Shown here piece by piece: positions 42,039 to 50,584 of a stretch of 64,000 nucleotides of DNA (within the stretch, counting starts at the first letter, position 1; the number at the start of each line of letters is the position of its first letter). The stretch is from Bradyrhizobium mercantei. Its GTDB lineage: Bacteria > Pseudomonadota > Alphaproteobacteria > Rhizobiales > Xanthobacteraceae. The notes beneath the pieces were generated by a model. That model was not told the origin of the DNA. It saw nothing but the letters and a program-made list of their open reading frames with translations, and did no database searches. The DNA lies in NCBI RefSeq assembly GCF_001982635.1, contig NZ_MKFI01000002.1:919313-983312 (forward strand), read 5' to 3'. The position numbers and the translations under genes are program-made.

Positions 42039-43856
42039 ATGGCTCCGCCTCCTCTCATCCAGCTCAAGGACATCAGCCTGACCTTCGGCGGCACGCCGCT
42101 GCTGTCAGGCGTCGAGCTGTCGGTCTCGGCGGGCGAGCGCGTCTGCCTGATCGGCCGCAACGGCTCCGGCAAATCGACGCTGCTGCGGATCGCGGCCGGC
42201 CTGGTCGAGCCTGATGCCGGCAGCCGCTTCGTGCAGCCCGGCGCGACCATCCGCTATCTGCCGCAGGAGCCTGACTTCGGCGAGCACAAGACGACGCTGG
42301 CCTATGTCGAGGCAGGCCTCGGCCCTGGCGATGACCACTATCAGGCCCGCTATCTGCTCGAACAGCTTGGGCTGACCGGCGAGGAAGATCCCGCGCATGT
42401 CTCCGGCGGCGAGGCGCGGCGCGCGGCGCTGGCCCGCGTGCTGGCGCCCTCGCCCGACATCCTGCTGTTGGACGAGCCGACCAACCATCTCGACCTGCCG
42501 ACCATTGAATGGCTCGAGGGCGAACTGGAGAGCCGCCGCTGTGCGCTGGTCCTGATCAGCCACGACCGCCGCTTCCTCACCAACCTGTCGCGCACCACCG
42601 CATGGCTCGACCGCGGCCAGATCAGGCAGATCGAGCGCGGCTTCGGCGCGTTCGAGGCGTGGCGCGACGAGGTGCTGGCGGAAGAAGAACGCGAGCAGCA
42701 CAAGCTCGATCGCAAGATCGTCAACGAGGAGCACTGGCTGCGCTACGGCGTCTCCGGCCGCCGCAAGCGCAACGTCAAGCGGCTCGGCAATCTGCATGCG
42801 CTGCGCGACCAGCGCCGCAACTATCGTGGCGCCACCGGCAATGCGACGCTCGCCGCCGCCGAGGCCGACAAATCCGGCCGCCTGGTGATCGAGGCGAAGG
42901 GCATCGTGAAGGCCTATGGCGAGCGCAAGATCGTCGACGGCTTTTCGAGCAGGATCCAGCGCGGCGACCGCGTCGGCATCGTCGGTCCCAACGGTGCCGG
43001 CAAGACCACGCTGGTGCATCTTCTGATCGGCAACGATCCGCCCGACTCCGGTTCGGTGCGGCTGGGCGCCAATATCGAGATGGCGACGCTCGACCAGCAT
43101 CGCGAGAGCCTCGATCCGAAGCTGACGCTGGCCGAAGCCTTGACCGGCGGCCGCGGCGATCACGTCATGGTCGGCGACAAGTCGAAGCACGTGATCGGCT
43201 ACATGAAGGACTTCCTGTTCGCCCAGGAGCAGCGCGGCACGCCGCTGGAGGCGTTGTCCGGCGGCGAGCGCGGCCGGCTGATGCTGGCCCGCGCGCTCGC
43301 AAAACCGTCGAACCTGCTGATCCTGGACGAGCCGACCAACGACCTCGACCTCGAAACCCTCGACGTGCTCGAGGACATGCTCGGCGACTACGAGGGCACT
43401 GTGATCCTGATCAGCCACGACCGCGACTTCCTCGACCGCGTCGTGACGTCGGTGATCGTGCCCGAAGGCCAGGGACGCTGGATCGAATATGCCGGCGGCT
43501 ACTCCGACATGCTGGCGCAGCGCGGCACTGATGTGAAGCGCGAGACGGTGAAGGCGGAAGCCCCGACTGAAGAGAAGAAGGAAGCCAGGACCGCAGCGCC
43601 CGAGGCGGCGCCGCGGCGCCGGCTGAGCTTCAACGAGAAGCACGCGCTGGAAACGCTGCCGAAGACGATCGACAAATTGCACACCGAGATCGCCAAGCAG
43701 CAGAAGCTGCTCGACGATCCCGACCTCTATGCGAAGGATCGCAAGAAGTTTGACGCCGCCTCGGCCGCGATCGCCAAGGCGCAGGACGAGCTCGCCGCCG
43801 CTGAGGACCGCTGGCTCGAACTCGAAGTGCTGCGTGAAGAGATCGAACAGGCATAA
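42039..43856 (+). CDS. ABC-F family ATPase (Uup-like)
   Basis: 605 residues with two ABC domains and no membrane domain. First ABC: Walker A LIGRNGSGKSTLLRI, signature VSGGEARRAALARVL, Walker B ILLLDEPTNHLDL. Second ABC: GIVGPNGAGKTTLVHLL, LSGGERGRLMLARAL, LLILDEPTNDLDL. The interdomain linker (about residues 220-290) contains the basic helix GRRKRNVKRLGNLHALRDQR. A C-terminal coiled coil (about 525-605) follows, as in Uup, which binds DNA and ribosomes and helps resolve translation or recombination intermediates. It is downstream of UPF0178 in the same operon. Confidence 0.95.
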   Translation: MAPPPLIQLKDISLTFGGTPLLSGVELSVSAGERVCLIGRNGSGKSTLLRIAAGLVEPDAGSRFVQPGATIRYLPQEPDFGEHKTTLAYVEAGLGPGDDHYQARYLLEQLGLTGEEDPAHVSGGEARRAALARVLAPSPDILLLDEPTNHLDLPTIEWLEGELESRRCALVLISHDRRFLTNLSRTTAWLDRGQIRQIERGFGAFEAWRDEVLAEEEREQHKLDRKIVNEEHWLRYGVSGRRKRNVKRLGNLHALRDQRRNYRGATGNATLAAAEADKSGRLVIEAKGIVKAYGERKIVDGFSSRIQRGDRVGIVGPNGAGKTTLVHLLIGNDPPDSGSVRLGANIEMATLDQHRESLDPKLTLAEALTGGRGDHVMVGDKSKHVIGYMKDFLFAQEQRGTPLEALSGGERGRLMLARALAKPSNLLILDEPTNDLDLETLDVLEDMLGDYEGTVILISHDRDFLDRVVTSVIVPEGQGRWIEYAGGYSDMLAQRGTDVKRETVKAEAPTEEKKEARTAAPEAAPRRRLSFNEKHALETLPKTIDKLHTEIAKQQKLLDDPDLYAKDRKKFDAASAAIAKAQDELAAAEDRWLELEVLREEIEQA

Positions 43857-43870
43857 CACCGATGTTCTTC

Positions 43871-43954
43871 CGTCATTGCGAGCGAAGCGAAGCAATCCAT
43901 TTCGCCGCTTGCGGAGAGATGGATTGCTTCGTCGCTGCGCTCCTCGCAATGACG
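43871..43954. repeat. Palindromic repeat family D, copy 4 (uninterrupted)
   Basis: CGTCATTGCGAGCGAAGCGA at the left and GCTGCGCTCCTCGCAATGACG at the right read in parts. The position of the nested module in other copies is here the tetranucleotide TGCG. It lies between the ABC-F and PLP-enzyme genes. Confidence 0.85.
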
Positions 43955-43980
43955 AAAACGTCAAACCCGGAGTTGACCCG

Positions 43981-45060
43981 ATGAGCACGCCCCTCGCCGC
44001 CAAGATCGCCAAGGAATACGGCACCCCCTGCGCCGTGATCGACATGGACCGGGTCGAGCGCAACATCGCGCGGATCCAGAAGGCCTGCGACGAGGCCGGT
44101 GTCGCCAACCGCCCGCACATCAAGACGCACAAGAACCCGATGCTGGCGCAGTTGCAGATCAAGGCCGGCGCGAAGGGCATCACCTGCCAGAAGCTCGGCG
44201 AGGCCGAGATCATGGCGGATAGCGGCATCGACGACATCCTGATCAGCTACAACCTGCTCGGCGACGAGAAGATGGCGCGGCTCGGCGCGCTGCAGGACAA
44301 GGCCAACGTCACCGTCGCTGCGGACAATTCCGTCGTGGTCGGCGACCTGCCGAAGGCGGCCGCCGCTTCGGGGCGTCCGCTCTCGGTCGTGGTCGAATGC
44401 GACACCGGGCGCAAGCGCGCCGGCGTCGAGACCCCGGCCGAAGCGATCGCGCTGGCGCGCGAGATCGCGGCCTCAAAGGGCCTGAGCTTCGCGGGCTTCA
44501 TGCTGTACCCGACCGAGACCGGCTGGGCGGACGCCCAGAAATTCTACGACGAGGCGCTCGCCGGCGTGCGCGCCCACGGTCTCGATGCGGCCATCGTCTC
44601 CACCGGCGGCACGCCGAACCTGGTCAATCTCGGCAGACTGAAGGGCGGCACCGAGCACCGCTTCGGCACCTACATCTACAACGACCGAATGCAGGTCGCG
44701 GCCGGCGTCGCGACCTGGGACGATTGCGCGCTGCATATCTATTCCACCGTCGTCAGCCGCGCCGGCCCCGAGCGCGGCATCCTCGATGCCGGCTCCAAGA
44801 CACTGACCTCCGACACCGGTGGCCTCGAAGGCCACGGCCTGATCCTCGAACATCCCGAGGCCAAGATCGCGCGATTCGCCGAGGAGCACGGCTTCCTCGA
44901 TCTCTCCCGCAGCAACACGCGGCCGAACGTCGGCGATGTCGTGCGGATCGTGCCCAATCACGTCTGCGTCGTCGTCAACATGATGGACGAGGTCGTGATG
45001 GTGCGCGGCGACGAGATCATCGGCGCGCTGCCGGTGACGGCCCGCGGGAAGTTGCGCTAA
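43981..45060 (+). CDS. D-serine dehydratase-like / D-threonine aldolase family PLP enzyme
   Basis: A 359-residue fold-type III PLP enzyme (alanine racemase-like barrel plus beta domain). The PLP lysine is in NRPHIKTHKNPMLAQLQIKA, read in parts (RPHIKTHK, Lys48). Other family blocks are ISYNLLGDEKMARLG, VVVECDTGRKRAGVE, STGGTPNL and DAGSKTLTSDTGGLEGHG. The C-terminal metal site reads PNHVCVVVN (His327, Cys329). A His-x-Cys pair is typical of zinc-dependent eukaryotic-type D-serine dehydratase, whereas D-threonine aldolases carry His-x-Asp; this favours dehydratase-like chemistry (knowledge plus inference). Monocistronic as far as can be seen. Confidence 0.85.
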   Translation: MSTPLAAKIAKEYGTPCAVIDMDRVERNIARIQKACDEAGVANRPHIKTHKNPMLAQLQIKAGAKGITCQKLGEAEIMADSGIDDILISYNLLGDEKMARLGALQDKANVTVAADNSVVVGDLPKAAAASGRPLSVVVECDTGRKRAGVETPAEAIALAREIAASKGLSFAGFMLYPTETGWADAQKFYDEALAGVRAHGLDAAIVSTGGTPNLVNLGRLKGGTEHRFGTYIYNDRMQVAAGVATWDDCALHIYSTVVSRAGPERGILDAGSKTLTSDTGGLEGHGLILEHPEAKIARFAEEHGFLDLSRSNTRPNVGDVVRIVPNHVCVVVNMMDEVVMVRGDEIIGALPVTARGKLR

Positions 45061-45061
45061 G

Positions 45062-45250
45062 TGAGCGCCCGCGCATCCTTCGAGGCTCGCCCAGCGGCGC
45101 AATTGCGCCGCAAGGCTCGCACCTCCAGCGACAAAGGCAAAGCCTTTGCGCGGGGATGACGCTCTCTCTGCAGCTTGGTACCGCTCTCAAGAATCCGTCA
45201 CCCTGAGGTGCCGGAGCGCAGCGGAGGCCTCGAAGGGCGGCGGCGGGCTA
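45062..45250. repeat. Composite repeat family E, copy 3 (left flank of LysR-MFS cassette)
   Basis: TGAGCGCCCGCGCATCCTTC, then CGAGGCTCGC, GATGACGCTCTCT, GTCACCCTGAGGTGCCG, and AGGCCTCGAAGGGCGGCGG ending GGGCTAC. The same blocks in the same order and orientation occur at 47512-47644. This copy has extra inner sequence (about 55 bp). Confidence 0.8.
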
Positions 45251-45275
45251 CAAGTCGCGCGGCGTAGACACCTTG

Positions 45276-46178
45276 CTACCCGCTGATCAACGCCTGCAGC
45301 TCACGGTCCAGCGCCGACCGAAACACCTCGATCGGCCGCGCCAGGCGGCCGGCGGGCGGACGGTGCACGATCCAGGCGCGGACTGCCGGATTGAAGTCCG
45401 CGATCTTCACGGTCTTGAGCCTGTTGCGGATCGGGCTCCGCTTCAGCGCCACCGGCGTGACGAGGCCGATGCCGAGCCCGCGCGCCACCAGCGACAGCCG
45501 TAGCTCGCTGTCGAGCGCCTCGACCGCGATGTTGAACGGCAGATGCGCCGCATCGAAATGCCGTTTCAAGGTCTGGCGGAAGCCGCAGCCATCCTGGTTG
45601 ATCACCCAGCCGATCTGCGACAGCCATTCGAGGTCGACTGACTTCGGCGTCTTCATCTCGCGCGCGACGACGAACACCACCGGCTGCGCGCCGAGATCGG
45701 AGGCCTCGAGATCGTCCGGCGGCGCGGTGCCGTCGGGCAAACAGATCGCCGCCGCATCGAGCTCGTTGCGGCTGACCCGCTCCATGTGGTTGGGCGACCA
45801 GCCCGAGACGACGCGCACCGCAAGCGCCGGAAATTCGCCGCGCACGGCGTCGAGCGGCCCGGTGAGCCCCGCCTCGGACAAAAACGGCGTCAGCCCGAGC
45901 CTGAACTCGCCGCGCACCACCCCGTCATCGGCGACGCCTGACTTGAGGTCGTCGAGCATGCGCAGCAGGCGGCGGCCCTGTTCATAGGCCTCTATTCCGG
46001 CAGCGGTCGGCTTCAGCGGCTTCGACAGCCGGTCCAGCAGCTGCGCGCCGAGCATCTCCTCGAGATTCTGGATCCGCCGCGTCACGCCGGGCTGGGTCAG
46101 GTTCAGCCGCGCCGAGGCCGCGACGATCGATCCGGTCTCCACCACGGCGACGAACGCCACGAGGTCATGGGTGTTCAT
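45276..46178 (-). CDS. LysR family transcriptional regulator
   Basis: A 300-residue LysR regulator: THDLVAFVAVVETGSIVAAS, then RLNLTQPGVTRRIQNLEEML as the recognition region, and an effector domain from about residue 88 (VRGEFRLGLTPFLSEAGLTG). It is divergent from an MFS gene with a 93-bp gap. That gap contains AT-rich sequence with two GCATATT repeats and a CCCCT-AA-AGGGG palindrome at 46234-46245 that may be regulatory. The gene pair is bracketed by composite repeats E3 and E4 in direct orientation, so it may be a movable or deletable cassette. Confidence 0.92.
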   Translation of the reverse strand: MNTHDLVAFVAVVETGSIVAASARLNLTQPGVTRRIQNLEEMLGAQLLDRLSKPLKPTAAGIEAYEQGRRLLRMLDDLKSGVADDGVVRGEFRLGLTPFLSEAGLTGPLDAVRGEFPALAVRVVSGWSPNHMERVSRNELDAAAICLPDGTAPPDDLEASDLGAQPVVFVVAREMKTPKSVDLEWLSQIGWVINQDGCGFRQTLKRHFDAAHLPFNIAVEALDSELRLSLVARGLGIGLVTPVALKRSPIRNRLKTVKIADFNPAVRAWIVHRPPAGRLARPIEVFRSALDRELQALISG

Positions 46179-46271
46179 AACAATCTCGCATATTCTTCAT
46201 CATCTTATTTGAATTGTAGCATATTAGGCCGATCCCCTAAAGGGGGCCTCGCCACTCCCTCGCGAGGTCCC

Positions 46272-47489
46272 ATGACCATCTCCGAAGCCACAAAACTCTC
46301 CCCTGACCGTACCGTCTCGGTGCGGCCGCTGATCTGGATCGGCGCCATCACCACCGGCACCGTCGTCACCAATTTGTTTGCCCCACAGATCCTGGTCGGC
46401 CTGATGGGCCGCTCACTCGGCATGACCGAGTTGCAGGCCGGCCTGATCTCGACACTCACCCTGCTCGGCTACGCGCTCGGGCTGCTGTTGCTGGTGCCGC
46501 TGGTCGATCTCGTCGAGAACAAGCGGCTGATCCTGCGCACACTCGCCTGCGCCATCATCGCCGCGATCGGCACCGCGATGGCGCCGACGCCGCTGATCTT
46601 GCTGGCAGCCACCTTCATCCTCGGCGCATCCTGCGCCGCGATCCAGATGGTGGTGCCGCTGGTGGCGTCGATGGTGCCGCCGGAACGCCGCGGACAGGCG
46701 ATCGGCGACGTGATGAGCGGTCTGATGATCGGCATCCTGCTGTCGCGGCCGGCGGCGAGCCTGATCGCGGACAGCTGGAACTGGCGCGGCTACTACGTCA
46801 CCTCGGCCGTGCTGATGACGGTGCTCGCTTGCGCCTTGGCGCGCACTCTGCCGAGTTTGCAGCCTGCGGCGATGGTCAGCTACGGCGCGCTGCTGGGCTC
46901 GTTTCCAAGATTGCTGCGCGAGGAACCGGTGCTGCGCGTGCGCGCCTGGACCTCGGCGCTGGTGATGGCCTCCTTCACTTCATTCTGGGCCGCCGTCGCG
47001 CTGCGCCTGCCGGAGGCGCCGTTCCATCTCGACGCCGGGGGGGTTGCGCTGTTCGCGCTGATCGGTGTGGCCGGAGCTGCTGCGACCTCGATCGCCGGCC
47101 GCTGGGGCGACAAGGGTTTTGCGCGGCCGCTCCTCATCGGCTCGCATCTGCTGATCATCATCGCGGCAGCGCTGTGCGTGTGGGCCGCCGTGCTGGAGTC
47201 CCGGATCACGGCGCTCTTGCTCATGAGCGCGGGCGCGATCCTGCTCGATCTCGGCATCACGACGGACCAGACGCTCGGACGACGCGCGGTCAATCTGCTA
47301 CGCCCCGAGGCACGCGGCCGGATCAACGGCCTGTTCGTGGCGCTGTTCTTCATCGGCGGCGCGGTCGGTGCGGCAGCGGCGTCCGCGGCGTGGAGTTATG
47401 GCGGTTGGACTGCGGTCTGCGCGGTGGCGGCGGCGTTCGGGGTGCTCGGCTTGATCACCGACCTCGCGACGAAGACGGGGTCGGAATGA
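46272..47489 (+). CDS. MFS transporter
   Basis: A 405-residue 12-TM exporter-type MFS protein. TM1 has TTGTVVTNLFAPQILVGLMG, the loop motif is VDLVENKRLILRTLA (motif A weak), and the second half begins near EEPVLRVRAWTSALVMASFT. Overall it resembles the transporter at 20707-21969 (both have EEPVLR before TM7), so they belong to the same DHA1 subgroup. ATG 46272 has GAGG 6 nt upstream. It is divergent from, and probably controlled by, the LysR gene. The substrate is unknown. Confidence 0.9.
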   Translation: MTISEATKLSPDRTVSVRPLIWIGAITTGTVVTNLFAPQILVGLMGRSLGMTELQAGLISTLTLLGYALGLLLLVPLVDLVENKRLILRTLACAIIAAIGTAMAPTPLILLAATFILGASCAAIQMVVPLVASMVPPERRGQAIGDVMSGLMIGILLSRPAASLIADSWNWRGYYVTSAVLMTVLACALARTLPSLQPAAMVSYGALLGSFPRLLREEPVLRVRAWTSALVMASFTSFWAAVALRLPEAPFHLDAGGVALFALIGVAGAAATSIAGRWGDKGFARPLLIGSHLLIIIAAALCVWAAVLESRITALLLMSAGAILLDLGITTDQTLGRRAVNLLRPEARGRINGLFVALFFIGGAVGAAAASAAWSYGGWTAVCAVAAAFGVLGLITDLATKTGSE

Positions 47490-47511
47490 ATTGTCCGATT
47501 GGGATGGACTG

Positions 47512-47644
47512 AGCGCCCGCGCATCCTTCGAGGCTCGCTTCGCGAGCACCTCAGGATGACGCTCTCTACGATAAAGTCAGCCTCGAAGCCGTCACCCTGA
47601 GGTGCCGTAGCGCAGCGGAGGCCTCGAAGGGCGGCGGCGGGCTA
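47512..47644. repeat. Composite repeat family E, copy 4 (right flank of LysR-MFS cassette)
   Basis: The same block order as 45062-45250: TGAGCGCCCGCGCATCCTTC, GATGACGCTCTCT, GTCACCCTGAGGTGCCG, AGGCCTCGAAGGGCGGCGG, GGGCTAC. Its last bases supply the TAG stop of the leftward flavoprotein gene. Confidence 0.8.
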
Positions 47645-48874
47645 CGCGATGCCGACATAATGTAATGCCCCCTTCCCGGCCGCAGCACCGGTCGCGAACG
47701 ACGCCTGCAACAGATAGCCGCCGGTCGGCGCCTCCCAATCGAGCATCTCGCCGGCAGCGAAGACACCGGGCAGCCGGTGCAGCATGAAATGCGCATCGAG
47801 CTCATCGAACCTGATGCCGCCGGCACTCGATATCGCGCGCGCGATCGGCGCCACGCCGGTGACCTCGACCGGCACCGCATTGGTCAGGGCGGCCAGTTCG
47901 GCCGGCGGCAGCGCGGCCAGCGACCGGCCGGAGGCGATGGCCGCCTCCTGCAACAGCCCGATGCCGACCGGCGAGAGCTGCGCGGCTTTGCGCAGGAAAT
48001 TGGAAAACGACTGCTTGCCCTTTGGCGCCGACAGGCGCGCGACCAGTTCGTCGCGCGCAACATCGGGCCGCAGCGCCACACTGAGCACAGCGGTTCCCTC
48101 GGCCAGCACCGCATCGCGCAATTCCGCCGATAGTGCGTAGATCGCGCCGCCCTCGATGCCGGTGCGGGTGACGATGGCTTCGCCGCGCACGGTATGCGGA
48201 CCGATCGTGAGCGCGACGCCCTTCAGCGGGTCCCCCTCGAACCGATCGCGGAAGATCGCGGACCAGGCGACAGTGAAGCCGGAATTGGCCGGCTTCATCG
48301 GCTCGACTGCAATGCCCTTCGCGGCGAGGATCTCCGCCCAGGCACCGTCCGAGCCGAGCCGCGGCCAGCTCGCGCCGCCAAGTGCGAGCACGGTCGCATC
48401 AGCATCGACCACGCGTGGGCCGTCGGGCGTCTCGAACAGCAGTGCGCCCTGCGCATCCCATCCGATCCAACGATGCCGAAATGCGAATGCAACCCCCGCG
48501 GCATCGAGCCGCCGCAACCATGCACGCAGCAAGGGCGAGGCCTTGAACGCCTTTGGGAATACGCGGCCGCTGGTGCCGACGAACGTCGGCTGACCCAACG
48601 CCGTACACCAGGCGCGCAAGGCGTCCGGCGGAAACGCCTCGACTGCGGCCTTCAGGCACGGCATCGCCTCGCGATAGCGCGTGAGGAAATCCGGCAGCGG
48701 CTCGCTATGGGTGAGATTGAGCCCGCCGCGGCCAGCCATCAGGAACTTGCGGCCGGCCGACGGCATCGCGTCGTAGACGGTGACGGCAGCGCCACCTTGC
48801 GCGAGCACCTCCGCCGCCATCAGGCCGGCGGGGCCGGCTCCGATGACGGCGGTGTGTTGCAAAGGCGAAGACAT
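47642..48874 (-). CDS. FAD-dependent oxidoreductase, HI0933/YhiN-like (TIGR03862 type)
   Basis: A 410-residue flavoprotein. The N-terminal FAD Rossmann motif is AVIGAGPAGLMAAEVLAQGG, followed by VYDAMPSAGRKFLMAGRGGL and NLTHSE, the hallmark of the HI0933 family. The C-terminal FAD closure is VFAAGEMLDWEAPTGGYLLQ and ASFATGAAAG. Members have been linked to flavin-dependent reductions (BaiN-like), but this subgroup's reaction is unknown. ATG 48874 gives the family start; longer in-frame sequence upstream runs into repeat H1. The TAG stop lies within repeat E4. Confidence 0.9.
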   Translation of the reverse strand: MSSPLQHTAVIGAGPAGLMAAEVLAQGGAAVTVYDAMPSAGRKFLMAGRGGLNLTHSEPLPDFLTRYREAMPCLKAAVEAFPPDALRAWCTALGQPTFVGTSGRVFPKAFKASPLLRAWLRRLDAAGVAFAFRHRWIGWDAQGALLFETPDGPRVVDADATVLALGGASWPRLGSDGAWAEILAAKGIAVEPMKPANSGFTVAWSAIFRDRFEGDPLKGVALTIGPHTVRGEAIVTRTGIEGGAIYALSAELRDAVLAEGTAVLSVALRPDVARDELVARLSAPKGKQSFSNFLRKAAQLSPVGIGLLQEAAIASGRSLAALPPAELAALTNAVPVEVTGVAPIARAISSAGGIRFDELDAHFMLHRLPGVFAAGEMLDWEAPTGGYLLQASFATGAAAGKGALHYVGIA

Positions 48875-48910
48875 GGCTGGAGTGTATTCCGCGTTCGCCA
48901 CAATAACAGT

Positions 48911-49000
48911 CGTCATGCCCGGGCTTGACCCGGGCATCCACGTGTCACCACCACGACGCGCTGCAAGACGTGGATGGCCGGGTCAAGCCCGGCCATGACG
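48911..49000. repeat. Palindromic repeat family H, copy 1
   Basis: CGTCATGCCCGGGCTTGACC at the left and GGTCAAGCCCGGCCATGACG at the right, an almost perfect inverted pair with inner ATCCACGT/ACGTGGAT. A partial copy (GGATGGCCGGGTCAAG) lies at 50149-50164. Confidence 0.8.
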
Positions 49001-49021
49001 GCGGATAGATCCGCGAAGCGA

Positions 49022-49939
49022 TTACAGCTTGATCCCGGCCCGCGCGGCGGCCTGGGCGACATACTTCTGCGTCTGCTCGAACGCGCCCTGCAGTGCCTTC
49101 GCGGTCGACATGTCGCTGATCGCATTGAAGTGCGCGGCGACGCCGTCCGGCGTCCATTCGGACTGCGGCAGGTTGACGCCTTCGGTCTCCAGCACGCGGA
49201 TCACCGCGAACGAGCCGGCGCCGGCGCCCATGATGGTGCGGGTCGGCGCGTCCTCCGAGAGCAGGAATTCGACCGCCGGCGTGATCGCCTCCGGCTTCAT
49301 CAGCTGCAGCGCCTGCGGCGGCAGCAGTTCCTCGGTCATGCGGGTCGCCGCCGTCGGCGAGATGGTGTTGACCTTGATGTTGTTCTTGCGGCCCTCTTCG
49401 GCGAGCACGTTCATCAGGCCGACCATGCCGGCCTTGGCCGCGCCGTAGTTGGCCTGGCCGAAATTGCCGAACAGGCCGGAGGACGAGGTCGTCAGCACGA
49501 TGCGGCCGTAATTGCGCTCGCGCATGCCGGCCCACACCGCCTTGCAGCAGTAGAAGGTGCCGGTCAGATGCACGTCGAGCACCTTGGCCCAATCCGCGAC
49601 CTCCATCTTGGCGAACGACTTGTCGCGGAGGATGCCGGCATTGGCACAGAGCAGATCGACGCTGCCCCACTCCTTGGTAGCGCGCTCGACCATCGCGGTG
49701 ACCTGCTCGAAGTTCGAGACGTCGGCGCCGTCGGCCATCGCGGTGCCGCCCGCCTTGCGGATCTCCTCGACCACGGTCTCGGCCGGCGACAGCGAGCCGC
49801 CGGTGCCGTCGCGCGCGCCGCCGAAATCGTTGACCACGACCTTGGCGCCGCGGCTGGCGAGCCCCAGCGCATGCGCCCGCCCGAGACCATTGCCCGCGCC
49901 GGTGACGATAGCGACGCGTCCGTCAAACCTGATTGCCAT
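49022..49939 (-). CDS. SDR family oxidoreductase, HSD17B4/(3R)-hydroxyacyl-CoA dehydrogenase-like
   Basis: A 305-residue short-chain dehydrogenase of the multifunctional-enzyme-2 type. Cofactor motif VAIVTGAGNGLGRAHALGLA, then GAKVVVNDFGGARDGTGG (Asp after beta-2, so NAD+ is likely), NAGILRDKSF (NAG), catalytic Ser in TTSSSGLFGNFG and YGAAK. The C-terminal extension of about 50 residues (ISDMSTAKALQGAFEQTQKY) is seen in bacterial homologues of the peroxisomal D-hydroxyacyl-CoA dehydrogenase. Placed after the acyl-CoA operon in the same direction, it probably oxidises a 3-hydroxyacyl-CoA (inference). Repeat F2 separates it from the operon. Confidence 0.9.
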   Translation of the reverse strand: MAIRFDGRVAIVTGAGNGLGRAHALGLASRGAKVVVNDFGGARDGTGGSLSPAETVVEEIRKAGGTAMADGADVSNFEQVTAMVERATKEWGSVDLLCANAGILRDKSFAKMEVADWAKVLDVHLTGTFYCCKAVWAGMRERNYGRIVLTTSSSGLFGNFGQANYGAAKAGMVGLMNVLAEEGRKNNIKVNTISPTAATRMTEELLPPQALQLMKPEAITPAVEFLLSEDAPTRTIMGAGAGSFAVIRVLETEGVNLPQSEWTPDGVAAHFNAISDMSTAKALQGAFEQTQKYVAQAAARAGIKL

Positions 49940-49963
49940 GCTTGTCGTTCCTGCTCTTACTTC

Positions 49964-50112
49964 CCTTCTCCCCTTGTGGGAGAAGGTGGCGCGCGTAGCG
50001 CGCCGGATGAGGGGTCTGTCCCCGCGAGCTCAAGCGAGAGTCTTTACGTGGAGACAGACCCCTCACCCGGCTTCGCGTTCCGCGAAGCCACCCTCTCCCA
50101 CAGGGGGAGAGG
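49964..50112. repeat. Palindromic repeat family F, copy 2
   Basis: CCTTCTCCCCTTGTGGGAGA at the left and CCCACAGGGGGAGAGGG at the right, with inner GGATGAGGGGTCTGTC/GACAGACCCCTCACC. It has the same plan as the copy at 36664-36803. Confidence 0.8.
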
Positions 50113-50195
50113 GTGCGAACGCTCGCGATTGGCAGCTTTTGAGCAGCGATGGATGGCCGGGTCAAGTGCGGCTCTGACCGCCTACCGGGGGCCGC

Positions 50196-50342
50196 TTAGA
50201 CCGACGGGGTCATCGACCCGCAGGGTTTCAGGCTTTTGAGCAGGTGCCCGCTCCAGCACTCGTGATGCTCCTGAGCGTAGCTGATCGAGCCGATCACAAT
50301 CAATGCGATGACGACAAGTCCGGCGACGATGTTCTGCACCAT
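50196..50342 (-). CDS. Small membrane protein, 48 aa (predicted)
   Basis: A 48-codon reading frame. One membrane helix, VQNIVAGLVVIALIVIGSIS, is followed by YAQEHHECWSGHLLKSLKPC and a short tail, with two Cys on the outer side. GGGAG 8 nt before ATG 50342 supports translation. There is no database memory for it. It lies between repeats F2 and G2, in the same direction as the catabolic operon. The hydrophobic N-terminus might instead be an uncleaved signal. Confidence 0.55.
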   Translation of the reverse strand: MVQNIVAGLVVIALIVIGSISYAQEHHECWSGHLLKSLKPCGSMTPSV

Positions 50343-50483
50343 GGCTGCCACTCCCGGGACCGCACCGCCTTAAGGTGGCATGATGGACACCGGGGATCAA
50401 AGCCGTCAATGCGCTACTTGGTCTAGGCGGAGGTTCGTTCCACCCTTCCCGCGTACGGGAAAGGTGGAGCTACTCAACCATCT

Positions 50484-50584
50484 CCTGGAGCCCCGTTCCG
50501 ATTGAATCGGAACGGGGCTCTGGATTCTTGTCCGGACGCGTTTTCTTCGCGCGAACCGGTGTCCACTTCGCTGCAAAACGCTCT
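50484..50584. repeat. Repeat family G, copy 2
   Basis: The hairpin GGAGCCCCGTTCCGATT/AATCGGAACGGGGCTC, then GGACGCGTTTTCTTC and CAAAACGCTCT. It is inverted relative to copy 1 at 30640. Its last bases form the TAG stop of the MaoC gene. Confidence 0.8.

Noticed and set aside
42105-44237. 710-codon frame opposite the ABC-F gene
   Set aside because: Antisense shadow of two well-defined genes and of repeat D4.
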